A stretch of DNA of 64,000 bases from Octadecabacter sp. SW4 (GTDB taxonomy: Bacteria; Pseudomonadota; Alphaproteobacteria; Rhodobacterales; Rhodobacteraceae): the NCBI RefSeq assembly GCF_008065155.1, contig NZ_CP042820.1, positions 1 through 64,000 of the forward strand, written 5' to 3'. Below the pieces are notes generated by a model. It made no database searches, was not told the origin of the DNA, and was given only the letters and a program-made list of their open reading frames with translations. Of the stretch, positions 51,903 through 60,177 are shown in pieces. Position 1 is the first letter of the stretch; each line of letters begins with the position of its first letter. The translations under genes were made by a program, and so were the position numbers.

Positions 51903-52496
51903 ATGGCTATTCTCAAGTTCTCTGCGTCCGCTGTTGCGGCACAGATCGCCCATGCGCGCGCCTGCAAGACCTTCCTGCCCAACTGGAACGGGCCCGTGGA
52001 CAGGCCCGCCCTGATCCTGATCGTCGGCAATGGTGTGCATCTGCGCTCAAACGGCATCGATGGCACGACCACCCGTATCGTCACCACCGAACAGGCAGAT
52101 CCCTCCTTCGCCTTCGCCGACGGCATGAACCCGTTTCGGGATACCGACTGGATGGCGCAGCGCCGCATGGCGTTTCGCGATCTGACCGGCCAGTTCTACA
52201 CCGACATCCTGGATGACGTGCAGGTGCTCATCGACCGGGGGCGGGGGGCGATCCGGCTCGCCACCGATGGCCACAGCATCCGCGTCTTCGTACGCCGGGC
52301 CTCGGATTATCTCATCGGCGGGACCTACGAGGTGCCCTCGGGCCTCGGCGGCACCTTCCGGGTCATCCTCAAGGATGCCTGCGATACCTTCGCGATCGTG
52401 CAGAACTGCGGCAATTGCGAGGATTTCGACGCCATGCAGCCCTACCGCGTGCCGCTCGATGCGCTGATGGAAATCGATGACCGGAGGGCGGCGTAA
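51903..52496 (+). CDS. hypothetical plasmid protein
   Basis: A 197-residue protein starting MAILKFSASAVAAQIAHARA. It contains PALILIVGNGVHLRSNGIDG and a C-terminal half with GLGGTFRVILKDACDTFAIV and CGNCEDFDAM. No domain recognised. It follows the ParB-like gene by 72 bp and precedes another unknown gene, all in one direction. Confidence 0.6.
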   Translation: MAILKFSASAVAAQIAHARACKTFLPNWNGPVDRPALILIVGNGVHLRSNGIDGTTTRIVTTEQADPSFAFADGMNPFRDTDWMAQRRMAFRDLTGQFYTDILDDVQVLIDRGRGAIRLATDGHSIRVFVRRASDYLIGGTYEVPSGLGGTFRVILKDACDTFAIVQNCGNCEDFDAMQPYRVPLDALMEIDDRRAA

Positions 52497-52598
52497 CGCG
52501 CCCTTTCTCAAACAAGCATCGCCAATACCCTGCCAGGCCTGCGGCCCTCTCGGGACATTGACGACAACAATTTCCCCAATGAGAGAAAGGACTCTGAG

Positions 52599-53252
52599 AT
52601 GGGATGGCTCTTCTATACCGATCGCCGCGTCCAGACCTACGCGGATGAGAAAGCGGAGATTGCCCGGCTCTGCACCTTCGAGAGCGACAGGCGCAAGACG
52701 GAACTGGTCAAAGCCTGCAAGGTGGGTTCGACTTGGTACGCGGCGGCAAAGGTCACAAGTATCGATGGCTCGCCGGTCGAGGACACGACCTATGTGACCG
52801 ATGCGGATGGCTCCATCACGTTCGGTGCTGTCTTCCTCACCCGATACGATGACGGCTGCTGGGGCTACAAGGACATGGAGGAAAGTGCTGGCCCGAACGA
52901 GTCTCGTGCTCCCCTTGGGCTGATCGAGCTCCTCTCCGACCTGAAAGACCCGGACAGCTATGCCCATGCCTGGCGCCAGCGCTGCCAGGACTGGGCTGCG
53001 ATCCCGGACTACGAGGAAGGCGACAAGATCAGGCTCGCAGCACCTGTGACGCTCACCGATGGCAGTACCTGCCAGATTGTCACCGCGACCCACTACAGGC
53101 GCGGGCGGCAAAAGCGCCGCTGCTACCGCATCGAGGAAACTGGTGGGCTCGTACGCCTGTCGAAGGCCTCGCTTGCGGGTTCGGAGCTGCTCAGCTCCGC
53201 GAAAGGTGCGGCTAGCCCGGTGCTGGCGGAGTTCCTGGCGGGGCGAAATTAG
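52599..53252 (+). CDS. DUF6927-like hypothetical protein
   Basis: A 217-residue protein. The N-terminal half (MGWLFYTDRRVQTYADEKAE, KACKVGSTWYAAAK, GAVFLTRYDDGCWGYKDMEE) resembles the DUF6927 family of plasmid and phage-associated proteins as far as I remember it; the domain number is not certain. GAGAAAGG lies upstream. It is the last gene of the ArdC/ParB-like island before the PrlF-YhaV pair. Confidence 0.6.
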   Translation: MGWLFYTDRRVQTYADEKAEIARLCTFESDRRKTELVKACKVGSTWYAAAKVTSIDGSPVEDTTYVTDADGSITFGAVFLTRYDDGCWGYKDMEESAGPNESRAPLGLIELLSDLKDPDSYAHAWRQRCQDWAAIPDYEEGDKIRLAAPVTLTDGSTCQIVTATHYRRGRQKRRCYRIEETGGLVRLSKASLAGSELLSSAKGAASPVLAEFLAGRN

Positions 53253-53309
53253 GTCCTGCGCCGGACGGTTCATCGACCTGCCCGGCGACAGCAGATGCTG
53301 CGGCTTGTC

Positions 53310-53338
53310 TTGACAAGGCAATGCAAATGCATTACCTA
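53310..53338 (+). promoter_or_regulatory. prlF-yhaV promoter with internal operator
   Basis: TTGACA (53310-53315) and TACCTA (53333-53338) are 17 bp apart. Between them AATGCAAATGCATT (53320-53333) is an inverted repeat, well placed for autorepression by the AbrB-type antitoxin. Confidence 0.65.
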
Positions 53339-53376
53339 TCGCGGGCAGCAAAGACCCTTTTCTTCAGGAGACTGCC

Positions 53377-53703
53377 ATGACAGCCCTCGCACAAGATGTC
53401 TCGAAACTCACGGATCGGTATCAGACGACCGTGCCGGCGGGTGTGCGCAAACAGCTCAAGCTGGGCAAGGGCGACCAGATTCGTTACTGCACCGAGCCGA
53501 GTGGCAGGGTCTATATCGAGCCCGTGCGCAGCGACGAGGAAGATCCCGTGCTCGGAGCCTTTCTCGATTTTGTCGAGGCCGATATCAAGGCGCATCCGGA
53601 CCGCATTCGGGCGTTCGATGGGGCTTTGCATGACCGTCTTGCAGCACTGGTCGGAGCCGTTGACGTCGATCTCGATGCGCCGCTATCGCTCGAGGATGAA
53701 TGA
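53377..53703 (+). CDS. prlF: PrlF-type antitoxin (AbrB domain)
   Basis: A 108-residue antitoxin. The swapped-hairpin AbrB DNA-binding domain is KLTDRYQTTVPAGVRKQLKL followed by GKGDQIRYCTEPSGRVYIEP; the acidic C-terminus should bind the toxin. CAGGAG precedes the ATG. The stop overlaps the toxin start in ATGA. It probably represses its own promoter at 53310-53338. Confidence 0.9.
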   Translation: MTALAQDVSKLTDRYQTTVPAGVRKQLKLGKGDQIRYCTEPSGRVYIEPVRSDEEDPVLGAFLDFVEADIKAHPDRIRAFDGALHDRLAALVGAVDVDLDAPLSLEDE

Positions 53704-54218
53704 GCGGCGATAGCGTGCCCGCCCAAGCGCCCCTTGTCGTAAACGGATGGTCGATTTATGCGCATCCGCTCTTTCTGGATCAGCTCGAAGGGCTGATTGA
53801 AGAGGTCGAGGCGCGTAAGGCACGCGATCCTAAGACCTGGCGCAAGAAAAATTCCACGAAACGGCTGGCCGCCATCTTCAAGCTGGTCACCGAGGCCATA
53901 CCGGCAGATCCGGGTGCCGCCGCCTTCCGGCAAGGCGGCACACTCGGCGATCACCGCAAGCACTGGTTCCGGGCGAAATTCTTCCAGCAGTATCGGTTGT
54001 TCTATCGCTTCAACAGCGATGCGAAGGTCATCGTGTTGGCCTGGGTGAACGACGACAAGACCCTGCGCGCCTATGGCAGCAAGACGGATGCCTATGCGAC
54101 GTTCAAAGGGATGTTGGAAGATGGCAATCCACCTGACAATTTCGACGCGCTCTTGAAAGAAGCTGCAGCGGCGGGCAAGCGGTTCGAAACTTCCCTTGAA
54201 GCGGTGCCCGATCGGTAA
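53700..54218 (+). CDS. yhaV: YhaV-type ribonuclease toxin
   Basis: A 172-residue toxin of the RelE-like YhaV family. Signature blocks are NGWSIYAHPLFLDQLEGLIE, FRQGGTLGDHRKHWFRAKFF and QYRLFYRFNSDAKVIVLAWV followed by NDDKTLRAYGSKTDAYATF. YhaV cleaves translated mRNA. Overlap with prlF ensures antitoxin-first translation. The pair stabilises the replicon. Confidence 0.92.
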   Translation: MSGDSVPAQAPLVVNGWSIYAHPLFLDQLEGLIEEVEARKARDPKTWRKKNSTKRLAAIFKLVTEAIPADPGAAAFRQGGTLGDHRKHWFRAKFFQQYRLFYRFNSDAKVIVLAWVNDDKTLRAYGSKTDAYATFKGMLEDGNPPDNFDALLKEAAAAGKRFETSLEAVPDR

Positions 54219-54844
54219 GTGGGGTCGAATGCTGGAAGGGGCAGAATCCTACGCTGAGGCTGTCCGTAAAGAGGTCGTTCTGCCCTACAATCTCCCGTCA
54301 CCCTTGAGCCGAGTGAAATAAGCGACATTGGTGTGTCATATGGCTGGTACGATGAAATTCTCAGAAGTCCCTCCCTATCCGTACACCAGCCGTTCGCTGC
54401 ATCGTGTACGAACTGGTAAGATGCGGACATTTCGGACTTACGCAGATGCGGCTTTTGCTGACGCAGCATCCGTTCGCAATTGCCGAACATGCTTCGTCGC
54501 GTTGTTGATCATGTCGCCAAACCCGTCATTGAGCTTGGCCCATACGGTCATCATCCGAACCGAGCATTCGCTACACCAAGCGGGAACCTGAGGGGAGCGG
54601 TCGGCCTGGTCTTGCTGGTCCGATAAAGTCCTCGTCGCGGTTGACCAATAGCTTCGTGGATTTCTTGGTCGGATGTAACCCTTCGCTCCGTGGCCGCTAT
54701 GACAGCGGGGTATGAGCCGGAGGGGCGATTGAATTGGAATGAAGTGACAGGACGTAGCACTGGATGTTCACAACAGGCGAAGTGGCGCTGGATTTGCACT
54801 CTGAAGCTAGATTGCAAGCAGAACTTGCATAAATAGTTCTCTTT
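54219..54844. other. intergenic stretch before the hydrogenase locus
   Basis: About 625 bp without a supported gene. Short open frames on both strands lack ribosome binding sites and recognisable similarity; the part around 54480-54680 may be a decayed gene or IS remnant. The last 60 bp should hold the promoter of the hupR-like gene. Confidence 0.45.
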
Positions 54845-56350
54845 ATGCAAAGAATGTTTGCTGATACTGATCCGGCAATCATCAGTGGCAACGGAGGTCC
54901 AAGCACCTTGTCGAATATATCTACGGTTCTTATCAAGTCCAAGGACAAGGCTTTGACCCTGTCCGCTTCCAGCGCTCTGAGCGAATTGGATGGGTATCGG
55001 CTGATCTTTTGCGAGGATGATAACTCCGCAAAGAGCCGCCTTGACGAAGTGAACGTGGACCTCATTCTCTATGACGTCGATGAGGATGATTTTGGACCGG
55101 ACAACGCGTTGGCGCGGTCTCGCTTGTCTCATACCGCGTGTTGGCGCATTGTTATTTGCGAAAAAAATGAAATGAGCTGCGGCGCGCAACTCTGCGAAGA
55201 TACGGCGTCCTATTTGTATCTTGCCAAACCGGTGCAAGAGCAGCAGATCCGCATCGTCGTCAAGCGCGCCCTGGAACACGCCGAGCTGTCGCGCCGGCAC
55301 CGGATACTGAGCAGAGAGCTCAAGCTGTCGCTGGATGACGAGATTTTCAACGACGAGGAAGGCGGATCGGTTCAGGGTGGCGTTTCACGCTTTGAAAGAC
55401 TGGTCTATGCAAGCCCCAAGATGGCCGAAGTTGTCGCCGAGGCGAAAGTCGCGGCCTCCACGGGCATGCCGGTCCTGATCCGAGGCGAGACGGGCACCGG
55501 CAAGGAGCTTTTGGCGCGCGCCATTCACTTTAACTCGGATCGCGTGAATTCACCCATGCACAGCCAGAATTGCGGCGGTGTGTCTGACGATGCCTTGTAT
55601 TCCGAGCTGTTTGGCCACATGCGTGGCGCCTTTCCGGGGGCGATTGCGGATCGGCTGGGCCTTTTTCGGGCGGCTGATGGGGGCACGGTGTTTCTGGACG
55701 AGGTGTCAGAAGTATCACCGCATTTTCAGGTGGCCCTTTTACGCTTCCTGCAAGAGGGCGAAGTCAAACCACTTGGTTCAGACAAGACACTGTACAGCAA
55801 CGTGCGGATCATCGCGGCATCCAACCGTTCAATTGAGGAGATGGTGGAAAAAGGCAGTTTCCGCCGCGATCTGTATTATCGTTTACGCGGGTTTCAACTG
55901 GAATTGCCACCGCTTCGCGACCGGACCGACGACATCCCGGTGCTGACACAGTTCTTTGTTGAGAAATATGCCGGTGTGGTTGGTCGCCGGGTATTGGGTG
56001 TCACATCTGACGTTCTGAAGCGGTTGGAGTATTACCCATTTCCGGGCAATGTCCGCGAGCTGGAAAGCGAAGTTCAGCGCATGGTCGCGGTTGCGGAACA
56101 AGGTGGATATGTTGCTCTACGACATTTATCGGAAAAGATCGCGCGCACGCCAATCGAAAACGGCGAGGACGCAGCTTTCGTGCCATCCGGTGTAACGCTT
56201 AAAGACAAGGTCGAACATTTGGAGCAGGTCGTTTTGACCAAGGCGCTGGAGGCGTTTCATTGGAATCAAAGTAAGGTCGCGGAAGAATTGGGCTTGTCAC
56301 GAGTCGGGCTGGCAAACAAGATCAAGAGATACGGTCTGCGCAAAGGGTAA
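54845..56350 (+). CDS. hupR: HupR-like NtrC-family hydrogenase regulator
   Basis: A 501-residue response-regulator-type activator. The receiver (about residues 25-145) keeps the phosphoacceptor Asp77 (LILYD) and Lys128 (LAKP), but the acidic pair after the first strand is replaced (TVLIKSKDK). The AAA+ domain has Walker A GETGTGKE (214-221) and Walker B TVFLDE (281-286). The sigma-54 contact loop, normally GAFTGA, reads GAFPGA (261-266). The Fis-type helix-turn-helix is NQSKVAEELGLSRVGLANKI. It lies upstream of hupSL and presumably controls it. The start could also be the Met three codons on. Confidence 0.87.
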   Translation: MQRMFADTDPAIISGNGGPSTLSNISTVLIKSKDKALTLSASSALSELDGYRLIFCEDDNSAKSRLDEVNVDLILYDVDEDDFGPDNALARSRLSHTACWRIVICEKNEMSCGAQLCEDTASYLYLAKPVQEQQIRIVVKRALEHAELSRRHRILSRELKLSLDDEIFNDEEGGSVQGGVSRFERLVYASPKMAEVVAEAKVAASTGMPVLIRGETGTGKELLARAIHFNSDRVNSPMHSQNCGGVSDDALYSELFGHMRGAFPGAIADRLGLFRAADGGTVFLDEVSEVSPHFQVALLRFLQEGEVKPLGSDKTLYSNVRIIAASNRSIEEMVEKGSFRRDLYYRLRGFQLELPPLRDRTDDIPVLTQFFVEKYAGVVGRRVLGVTSDVLKRLEYYPFPGNVRELESEVQRMVAVAEQGGYVALRHLSEKIARTPIENGEDAAFVPSGVTLKDKVEHLEQVVLTKALEAFHWNQSKVAEELGLSRVGLANKIKRYGLRKG

Positions 56351-56353
56351 GAC

Positions 56354-56578
56354 ATGGACGATGACGCGCCTGCCACGAAAGTCATTGGTTTCCCCTATGC
56401 CCGATCCGGACTGGCCAAGACCCGGTCCAAGCCGCGCAATCTGGGCCTGACCGCCATGTCAAAGGCCGTTGCTCCTTCGGGCACGGGCGCCAGGGGCCAT
56501 TGGTGCAAGAGCTGCAAGGGGATCTGGTACAGCTACTTCGGAGAGGCCGAATGCCCGGCTTGCGGGCGACGGGGCTAA
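56354..56578 (+). CDS. small zinc-ribbon protein
   Basis: A 74-residue protein whose C-terminal third reads GHWCKSCKGIWYSYFGEAEC then PACGRRG, giving two CxxC knuckles 14 residues apart, a zinc-ribbon or rubredoxin-like site. The N-terminal part is basic. It begins 3 bp after the hupR stop, so it is co-transcribed with it. Function unknown; hydrogenase assembly or regulation is an inference from position. Confidence 0.7.
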   Translation: MDDDAPATKVIGFPYARSGLAKTRSKPRNLGLTAMSKAVAPSGTGARGHWCKSCKGIWYSYFGEAECPACGRRG

Positions 56579-56598
56579 GCCCTGTCAGCTGTCAGCCA

Positions 56599-56638
56599 AG
56601 TTTACATTCCCCCATGGCAACTTAGTTTTCAGTTTACA
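56599..56638 (+). promoter_or_regulatory. AGTTTACA boxes upstream of hupS
   Basis: AGTTTACA occurs at 56599-56606 and 56631-56638, 32 bp (about three helical turns) apart, in the 232-bp gap between the zinc-ribbon gene and hupS. An inverted copy, TGTAAACT, lies at 60963-60970 ahead of the TPR gene. They may bind a regulator of the locus. No clear -24/-12 sigma-54 promoter was seen. Confidence 0.3.
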
Positions 56639-56810
56639 CTTTGTTACCAGAAATCGCCGCGCTGACCGCTAGTGTTGATTTGCTCGACTGTGCGCAACGG
56701 TACACACTTCCACCATAAATGCCGCGACTTTCGCAGGGTCGACAAGCAACAAGCCTGGCTCTGAGGCGAGGATGTCGCGGCAGGAATGATAGTCTTTGGG
56801 AGGAAGAAAA

Positions 56811-57773
56811 ATGGCAAACCTGTTGTGGCTTCAGGGGGGCGCGTGTTCCGGCAACACGATGTCTTTCCTGAATGCAGAGGAACCAAGCGCATGTGATCTG
56901 GTCACTGACTTTGGGATCAACGTCCTTTGGCAACCCTCCCTCGGGCTTGAACTGGGCGATCAGGTCAAAGCGATCGTCGAGAAGTGTATTTCTGGCGAGA
57001 TCAAGCTGGACATCTTTGTCTTCGAAGGCACCGTCATCAATGCGCCGGACGGCACCGGCGAATGGAACCGGTTCTGCGGGCGCCCGATGAAGGAGTGGGT
57101 GAAAGAGCTGTCAGCGGTTGCTGATTTTGTCGTGGCGATCGGCGATTGCGCGACCTATGGCGGCATTCCGGCGACGGCGCCGAACCCGTCCGACAGCGTC
57201 GGCCTGCAGTTTCTCAAGCGCGACAAGGGCGGCGCACTGGGTGAAGGTTTTGCCGCTAAATCCGGATTGCCTGTCATCAATATTCCGGGTTGTCCGGCAC
57301 ACCCTGACTGGGTAACGCAGATTCTGGTGGCGGTTGCCACGGGTCGGGCCGGTGATCTGACGCTGGATGAATTCCATCGCCCCAAAACGTTCTTTTCCTC
57401 TTTCACGCAGACCGGGTGCACGCGCAACATGCATTTTGCCTACAAGGTGTCGACCACGGCGTTCGGCCAGCGCAAGGGGTGCCTGTTCTACGATCTGGGG
57501 TGTCGTGGTCCTATGACTCACAGCCCCTGCAATCGCATCCTGTGGAACCGCCATTCGTCAAAAACCCGTGCGGGTATGCCCTGCCTGGGCTGTACCGAAC
57601 CGGAGTTCCCGTTCTTTGATCTGGCGCCGGGAACGGTCTTCAAGACACAAACCGTCATGGGTGTACCCAAGGACATGCCCGAGGGCGTGGACAAGAAGGG
57701 TTACATCAAGCTCACCTCCGCCGCCAAAGGCGCGGCACCTGCGTGGGCAGAGGAAGATATCTTCGTAGTCTAA
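56811..57773 (+). CDS. hupS: [NiFe]-hydrogenase small subunit, group 2a type
   Basis: A 320-residue electron-transfer subunit without a Tat signal, so cytoplasmic. It resembles HupS of cyanobacteria and HucS of mycobacteria: MANLLWLQGGACSGNTMSFL, GDCATYGGIPA (Cys113), NIPGCPAHPDW (Cys161), TGCTRNMHFAYK (Cys203), GCLFYDLGCRGPMTHSPCNR and MPCLGCTEPEFPF. At the proximal cluster Cys12 is present, but the usual second Cys of CxxC is Asn15, as expected for this group. The start follows GGGAGGA. The large subunit follows after 22 bp. Confidence 0.95.
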   Translation: MANLLWLQGGACSGNTMSFLNAEEPSACDLVTDFGINVLWQPSLGLELGDQVKAIVEKCISGEIKLDIFVFEGTVINAPDGTGEWNRFCGRPMKEWVKELSAVADFVVAIGDCATYGGIPATAPNPSDSVGLQFLKRDKGGALGEGFAAKSGLPVINIPGCPAHPDWVTQILVAVATGRAGDLTLDEFHRPKTFFSSFTQTGCTRNMHFAYKVSTTAFGQRKGCLFYDLGCRGPMTHSPCNRILWNRHSSKTRAGMPCLGCTEPEFPFFDLAPGTVFKTQTVMGVPKDMPEGVDKKGYIKLTSAAKGAAPAWAEEDIFVV

Positions 57774-57795
57774 CTGCGAATTGGGAGAGAGAATT

Positions 57796-59397
57796 ATGTC
57801 TGCAGCAGTAGAAACACTCGACATTTCGCCGGTTGGCCGCGTCGAAGGCGATCTGGATGTCCGGGTCGATATTGAAAACGGCGTTGTCACCAACGCCTGG
57901 ACCCACGCGGAGATGTTTCGCGGGTTCGAAGTCATCCTGAAAGACAAGGACCCCCAAGCCGGTCTGGTCGTCACGCCGCGCGCCTGCGGGATCTGCGGTG
58001 CGTCACACCTGACCTGCGCAGCCTGGGCACTCGATACTGCCTGGGGCACCACCGTGCCGCGCAACGCCATTCTGGCGCGCAACCTCGGCCAGATCGTGGA
58101 ATCTCTGCAGTCCCTGCCGCGCCACCATTATGGGTTGTGGATGATCGACTATACCAACGAAAACTACGCGATGAGCCCGTTTTACGAGGAAGCCGTCAAA
58201 CGCTATTCCCCGTTTACCGGCACATCCTATGAAGCAGGCGTGACAATCTCCGGCCGTCCGGTCGAGATTTACGCGCTGTTGGGCGGTCAGTGGCCGCATT
58301 CGTCCTTCATGGTGCCTGGCGGCGTCATGTGTTCTCCGACACTTACGGATATCACCCGCGCCTGGTCTATTCTGGAGCATTTCCGTCAGAACTGGATCGA
58401 GCCACTGTGGCTCGGCTGCTCAATGGAGCGTTACGAAGAAATCCAGACCTTGGAGCAATTCGAGGCATGGCTGGACGAAAAGCCCGAGCACGCCAATTCT
58501 GATCTGGGCCTGTTCTGGCGCATGTCCAAGGACATTGGCCTTGACCAGTACGGTAAAGGCCACGGCCGGTTCACCACATGGGGGTATCTGCCCCACGAGG
58601 ACAAGTATCAGAACCCCACGATTGATGGTCGCTCAGATGCGGTGATCATGAAATCGGGCATCTACGACGGTGCATCCGACACATTCAGCCCGATGGACCA
58701 GTCCTTTGTCCGCGAAGACACGCAGCACGCCTGGTACGACGAGGCGGCGGGTGCGGTCCACCCGTTCGACCGCACCACGAACCCAGTGAGCAAGAACCCC
58801 ATCGACCCGGAGGGCAAGTATTCCTGGTCGACGGCCGTGTCGCATGCCGAAAGCGGTCGCCTCGAGGCCGGCCCGCTGGCGCGGCGTCTGGTGGCGGGCA
58901 ATGACACGGGCCATGACTTCCAGCACAGCGACGGGTTGGTGCTGGATATGTACCGCAAGATGGGCGGTGCTTCGACGATGCTGCGCCACTTTGCGCGGAT
59001 GCACGAGCTTTGCATTCTCTATCGCGAAGCCGAACGCAATTTGCGCGAGTTCCAGTTGAACGACGAATGGTATATAAAGCCAACTGAAAAAGACGGACAG
59101 GGCTGGGGTGCGACCGAGGCGATTCGCGGTGCGCTGTGCCATTGGATCGATGTACGCGACGGCAAGATCGCCAATTACCAGATCATCGCGCCGACGACAT
59201 GGAATGTTGGGCCGCGTACATCTGACGGCGCCCGGGGGCCAATCGAAGAAGCGTTGATCGGCACGCCGATCAAGAACAGCGCGGATCCGGTCGAGGTCGG
59301 TCACGTTTGTCGATCCTATGACAGTTGCCTTGTGTGTACTGTTCATGCGCATGATGCCAAATCCGGTGATGAACTGGCACGCTTCCGAACAGCCTGA
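57796..59397 (+). CDS. hupL: [NiFe]-hydrogenase large subunit, group 2a type
   Basis: A 533-residue catalytic subunit that binds the NiFe(CN)2CO centre and splits H2. Nickel ligands are in the N-terminal L1 motif RACGICGASH (Cys64, Cys67) and the C-terminal L2 motif SYDSCLVCTVH. After this His a 16-residue tail (AHDAKSGDELARFRTA) remains, the peptide that the maturation protease removes after nickel insertion. GGGAGAGAG precedes the ATG at 57796; an upstream TTG is unlikely. A strong hairpin follows the stop. Confidence 0.96.
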   Translation: MSAAVETLDISPVGRVEGDLDVRVDIENGVVTNAWTHAEMFRGFEVILKDKDPQAGLVVTPRACGICGASHLTCAAWALDTAWGTTVPRNAILARNLGQIVESLQSLPRHHYGLWMIDYTNENYAMSPFYEEAVKRYSPFTGTSYEAGVTISGRPVEIYALLGGQWPHSSFMVPGGVMCSPTLTDITRAWSILEHFRQNWIEPLWLGCSMERYEEIQTLEQFEAWLDEKPEHANSDLGLFWRMSKDIGLDQYGKGHGRFTTWGYLPHEDKYQNPTIDGRSDAVIMKSGIYDGASDTFSPMDQSFVREDTQHAWYDEAAGAVHPFDRTTNPVSKNPIDPEGKYSWSTAVSHAESGRLEAGPLARRLVAGNDTGHDFQHSDGLVLDMYRKMGGASTMLRHFARMHELCILYREAERNLREFQLNDEWYIKPTEKDGQGWGATEAIRGALCHWIDVRDGKIANYQIIAPTTWNVGPRTSDGARGPIEEALIGTPIKNSADPVEVGHVCRSYDSCLVCTVHAHDAKSGDELARFRTA

Positions 59398-59405
59398 TGT
59401 TTATG

Positions 59406-59436
59406 TTTGGCCGGCGGATCAAATCTGCCGGCCAAA
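59406..59436 (+). terminator. strong hairpin after hupL
   Basis: TTTGGCCGGCGGAT (59406-59419) pairs with ATCTGCCGGCCAAA (59423-59436) with one mismatch and a 3-base loop. No U-tract follows, so it more probably stabilises the upstream hupSL mRNA or attenuates reading-through than acts as a full terminator. Confidence 0.6.
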
Positions 59437-59465
59437 CGACATCCGGCAATTAGGGAGGAAGCTGA

Positions 59466-59852
59466 ATGTCAGAAAATCCGGAAGCATCAATAACCCAAGC
59501 GCAGCGCCAGGCCTACTTGGACAGATATGGCCTGACACCCGCCGAAGCGGGGCATGAAATGCTCCTCCAGATGATAGAGGACCATTTCGCGGAAGGACTG
59601 GAAACCAAGGTCGAGCCTTTTCCGGAAACGGATCGTGAATTCGGTGCGCTGCTTGACGAATTGCGGCCTCTGAGCGCGGATCAGCTGCGCGAAAAACTGG
59701 TGATCTCAGGCTGGCTTTTGCAGCCCTACGGCGAAGACGAGATGCGGTGCCAGGAATGTATGTACTACCTGGTGCACAAGCGCTGGTGCGACCTGCCAGA
59801 ACTTGATCTCCCGGCAAAGCCGGAATGGTGGTGCCGTCTGTGGCGGATCTGA
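59466..59852 (+). CDS. four-cysteine small protein, hydrogenase-linked, copy 1
   Basis: A 128-residue protein. The C-terminal 34 residues carry Cys95, Cys98, Cys108 and Cys123 (C-x2-C-x9-C-x14-C) in CQECMYYLVHKRWCDLPEL and PEWWCRLWRI. The CxxC start and the Trp-Cys-x-x-Trp end recall high-potential iron-sulfur proteins, whose last gap is 13; a zinc or [4Fe-4S] site is plausible. The N-terminal helical part shares GLETKVEPFPET-type sequence with the next gene. GGGAGGA precedes the ATG. It may carry electrons from the hydrogenase or anchor it. Confidence 0.75.
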   Translation: MSENPEASITQAQRQAYLDRYGLTPAEAGHEMLLQMIEDHFAEGLETKVEPFPETDREFGALLDELRPLSADQLREKLVISGWLLQPYGEDEMRCQECMYYLVHKRWCDLPELDLPAKPEWWCRLWRI

Positions 59853-59865
59853 AAGGAGCGCTGAC

Positions 59866-60177
59866 ATGGATGATGACGAGACTCGCGCAACAATCGCCGA
59901 GATGCTGGCTTCGGGTCTGGAAACCGAGGTCTGGCCACGGGCCGGAACCAGCGAAGAGGTCAATGAAATCGTGGCGCGCCTGCAGGTCGAGGCAGGTCAG
60001 GATCTGGAAAAGAAACTCGTCATCGCCGGTTTCACCGATCACACGATCGAGGCTGACGAGATTGAGCAACCCTGCGAGACCTGCATGTACTACAAGGTCC
60101 ATGCGAAATTCTGCGAATTGCCGGAACTGATGGTGCCGGTCGAACCGGAATGGTCCTGCCGCCTGTGGCGGATCTGA
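59866..60177 (+). CDS. four-cysteine small protein, hydrogenase-linked, copy 2
   Basis: A 103-residue paralogue of the preceding protein: the shared core is GLETEVWPRAGTSEE, KKLVIAGF and CETCMYYKVHAKFCELPEL with PEWSCRLWRI. Cys70, Cys73, Cys83 and Cys98 keep exactly the same spacing. The first 27 residues of copy 1 are missing. AAAGGAG precedes the ATG 14 bp after copy 1; the stop overlaps the protease start in TGATG. A tandem duplication with retained cysteines suggests a cofactor-binding pair, perhaps a heterodimer. Confidence 0.75.
   Translation: MDDDETRATIAEMLASGLETEVWPRAGTSEEVNEIVARLQVEAGQDLEKKLVIAGFTDHTIEADEIEQPCETCMYYKVHAKFCELPELMVPVEPEWSCRLWRI

Noticed and set aside
52047..53351. Minus-strand open frame of 434 codons
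   Set aside because: Mirror frame of the hypothetical genes at 51903 and 52599. The plus-strand genes have good ribosome binding sites and run in line with the island.
56579..56810. Sigma-54 promoter before hupS
   Set aside because: TGGCA at about 56615 lacks a TTGC-type -12 element at the right distance, and the activator's contact loop is altered.
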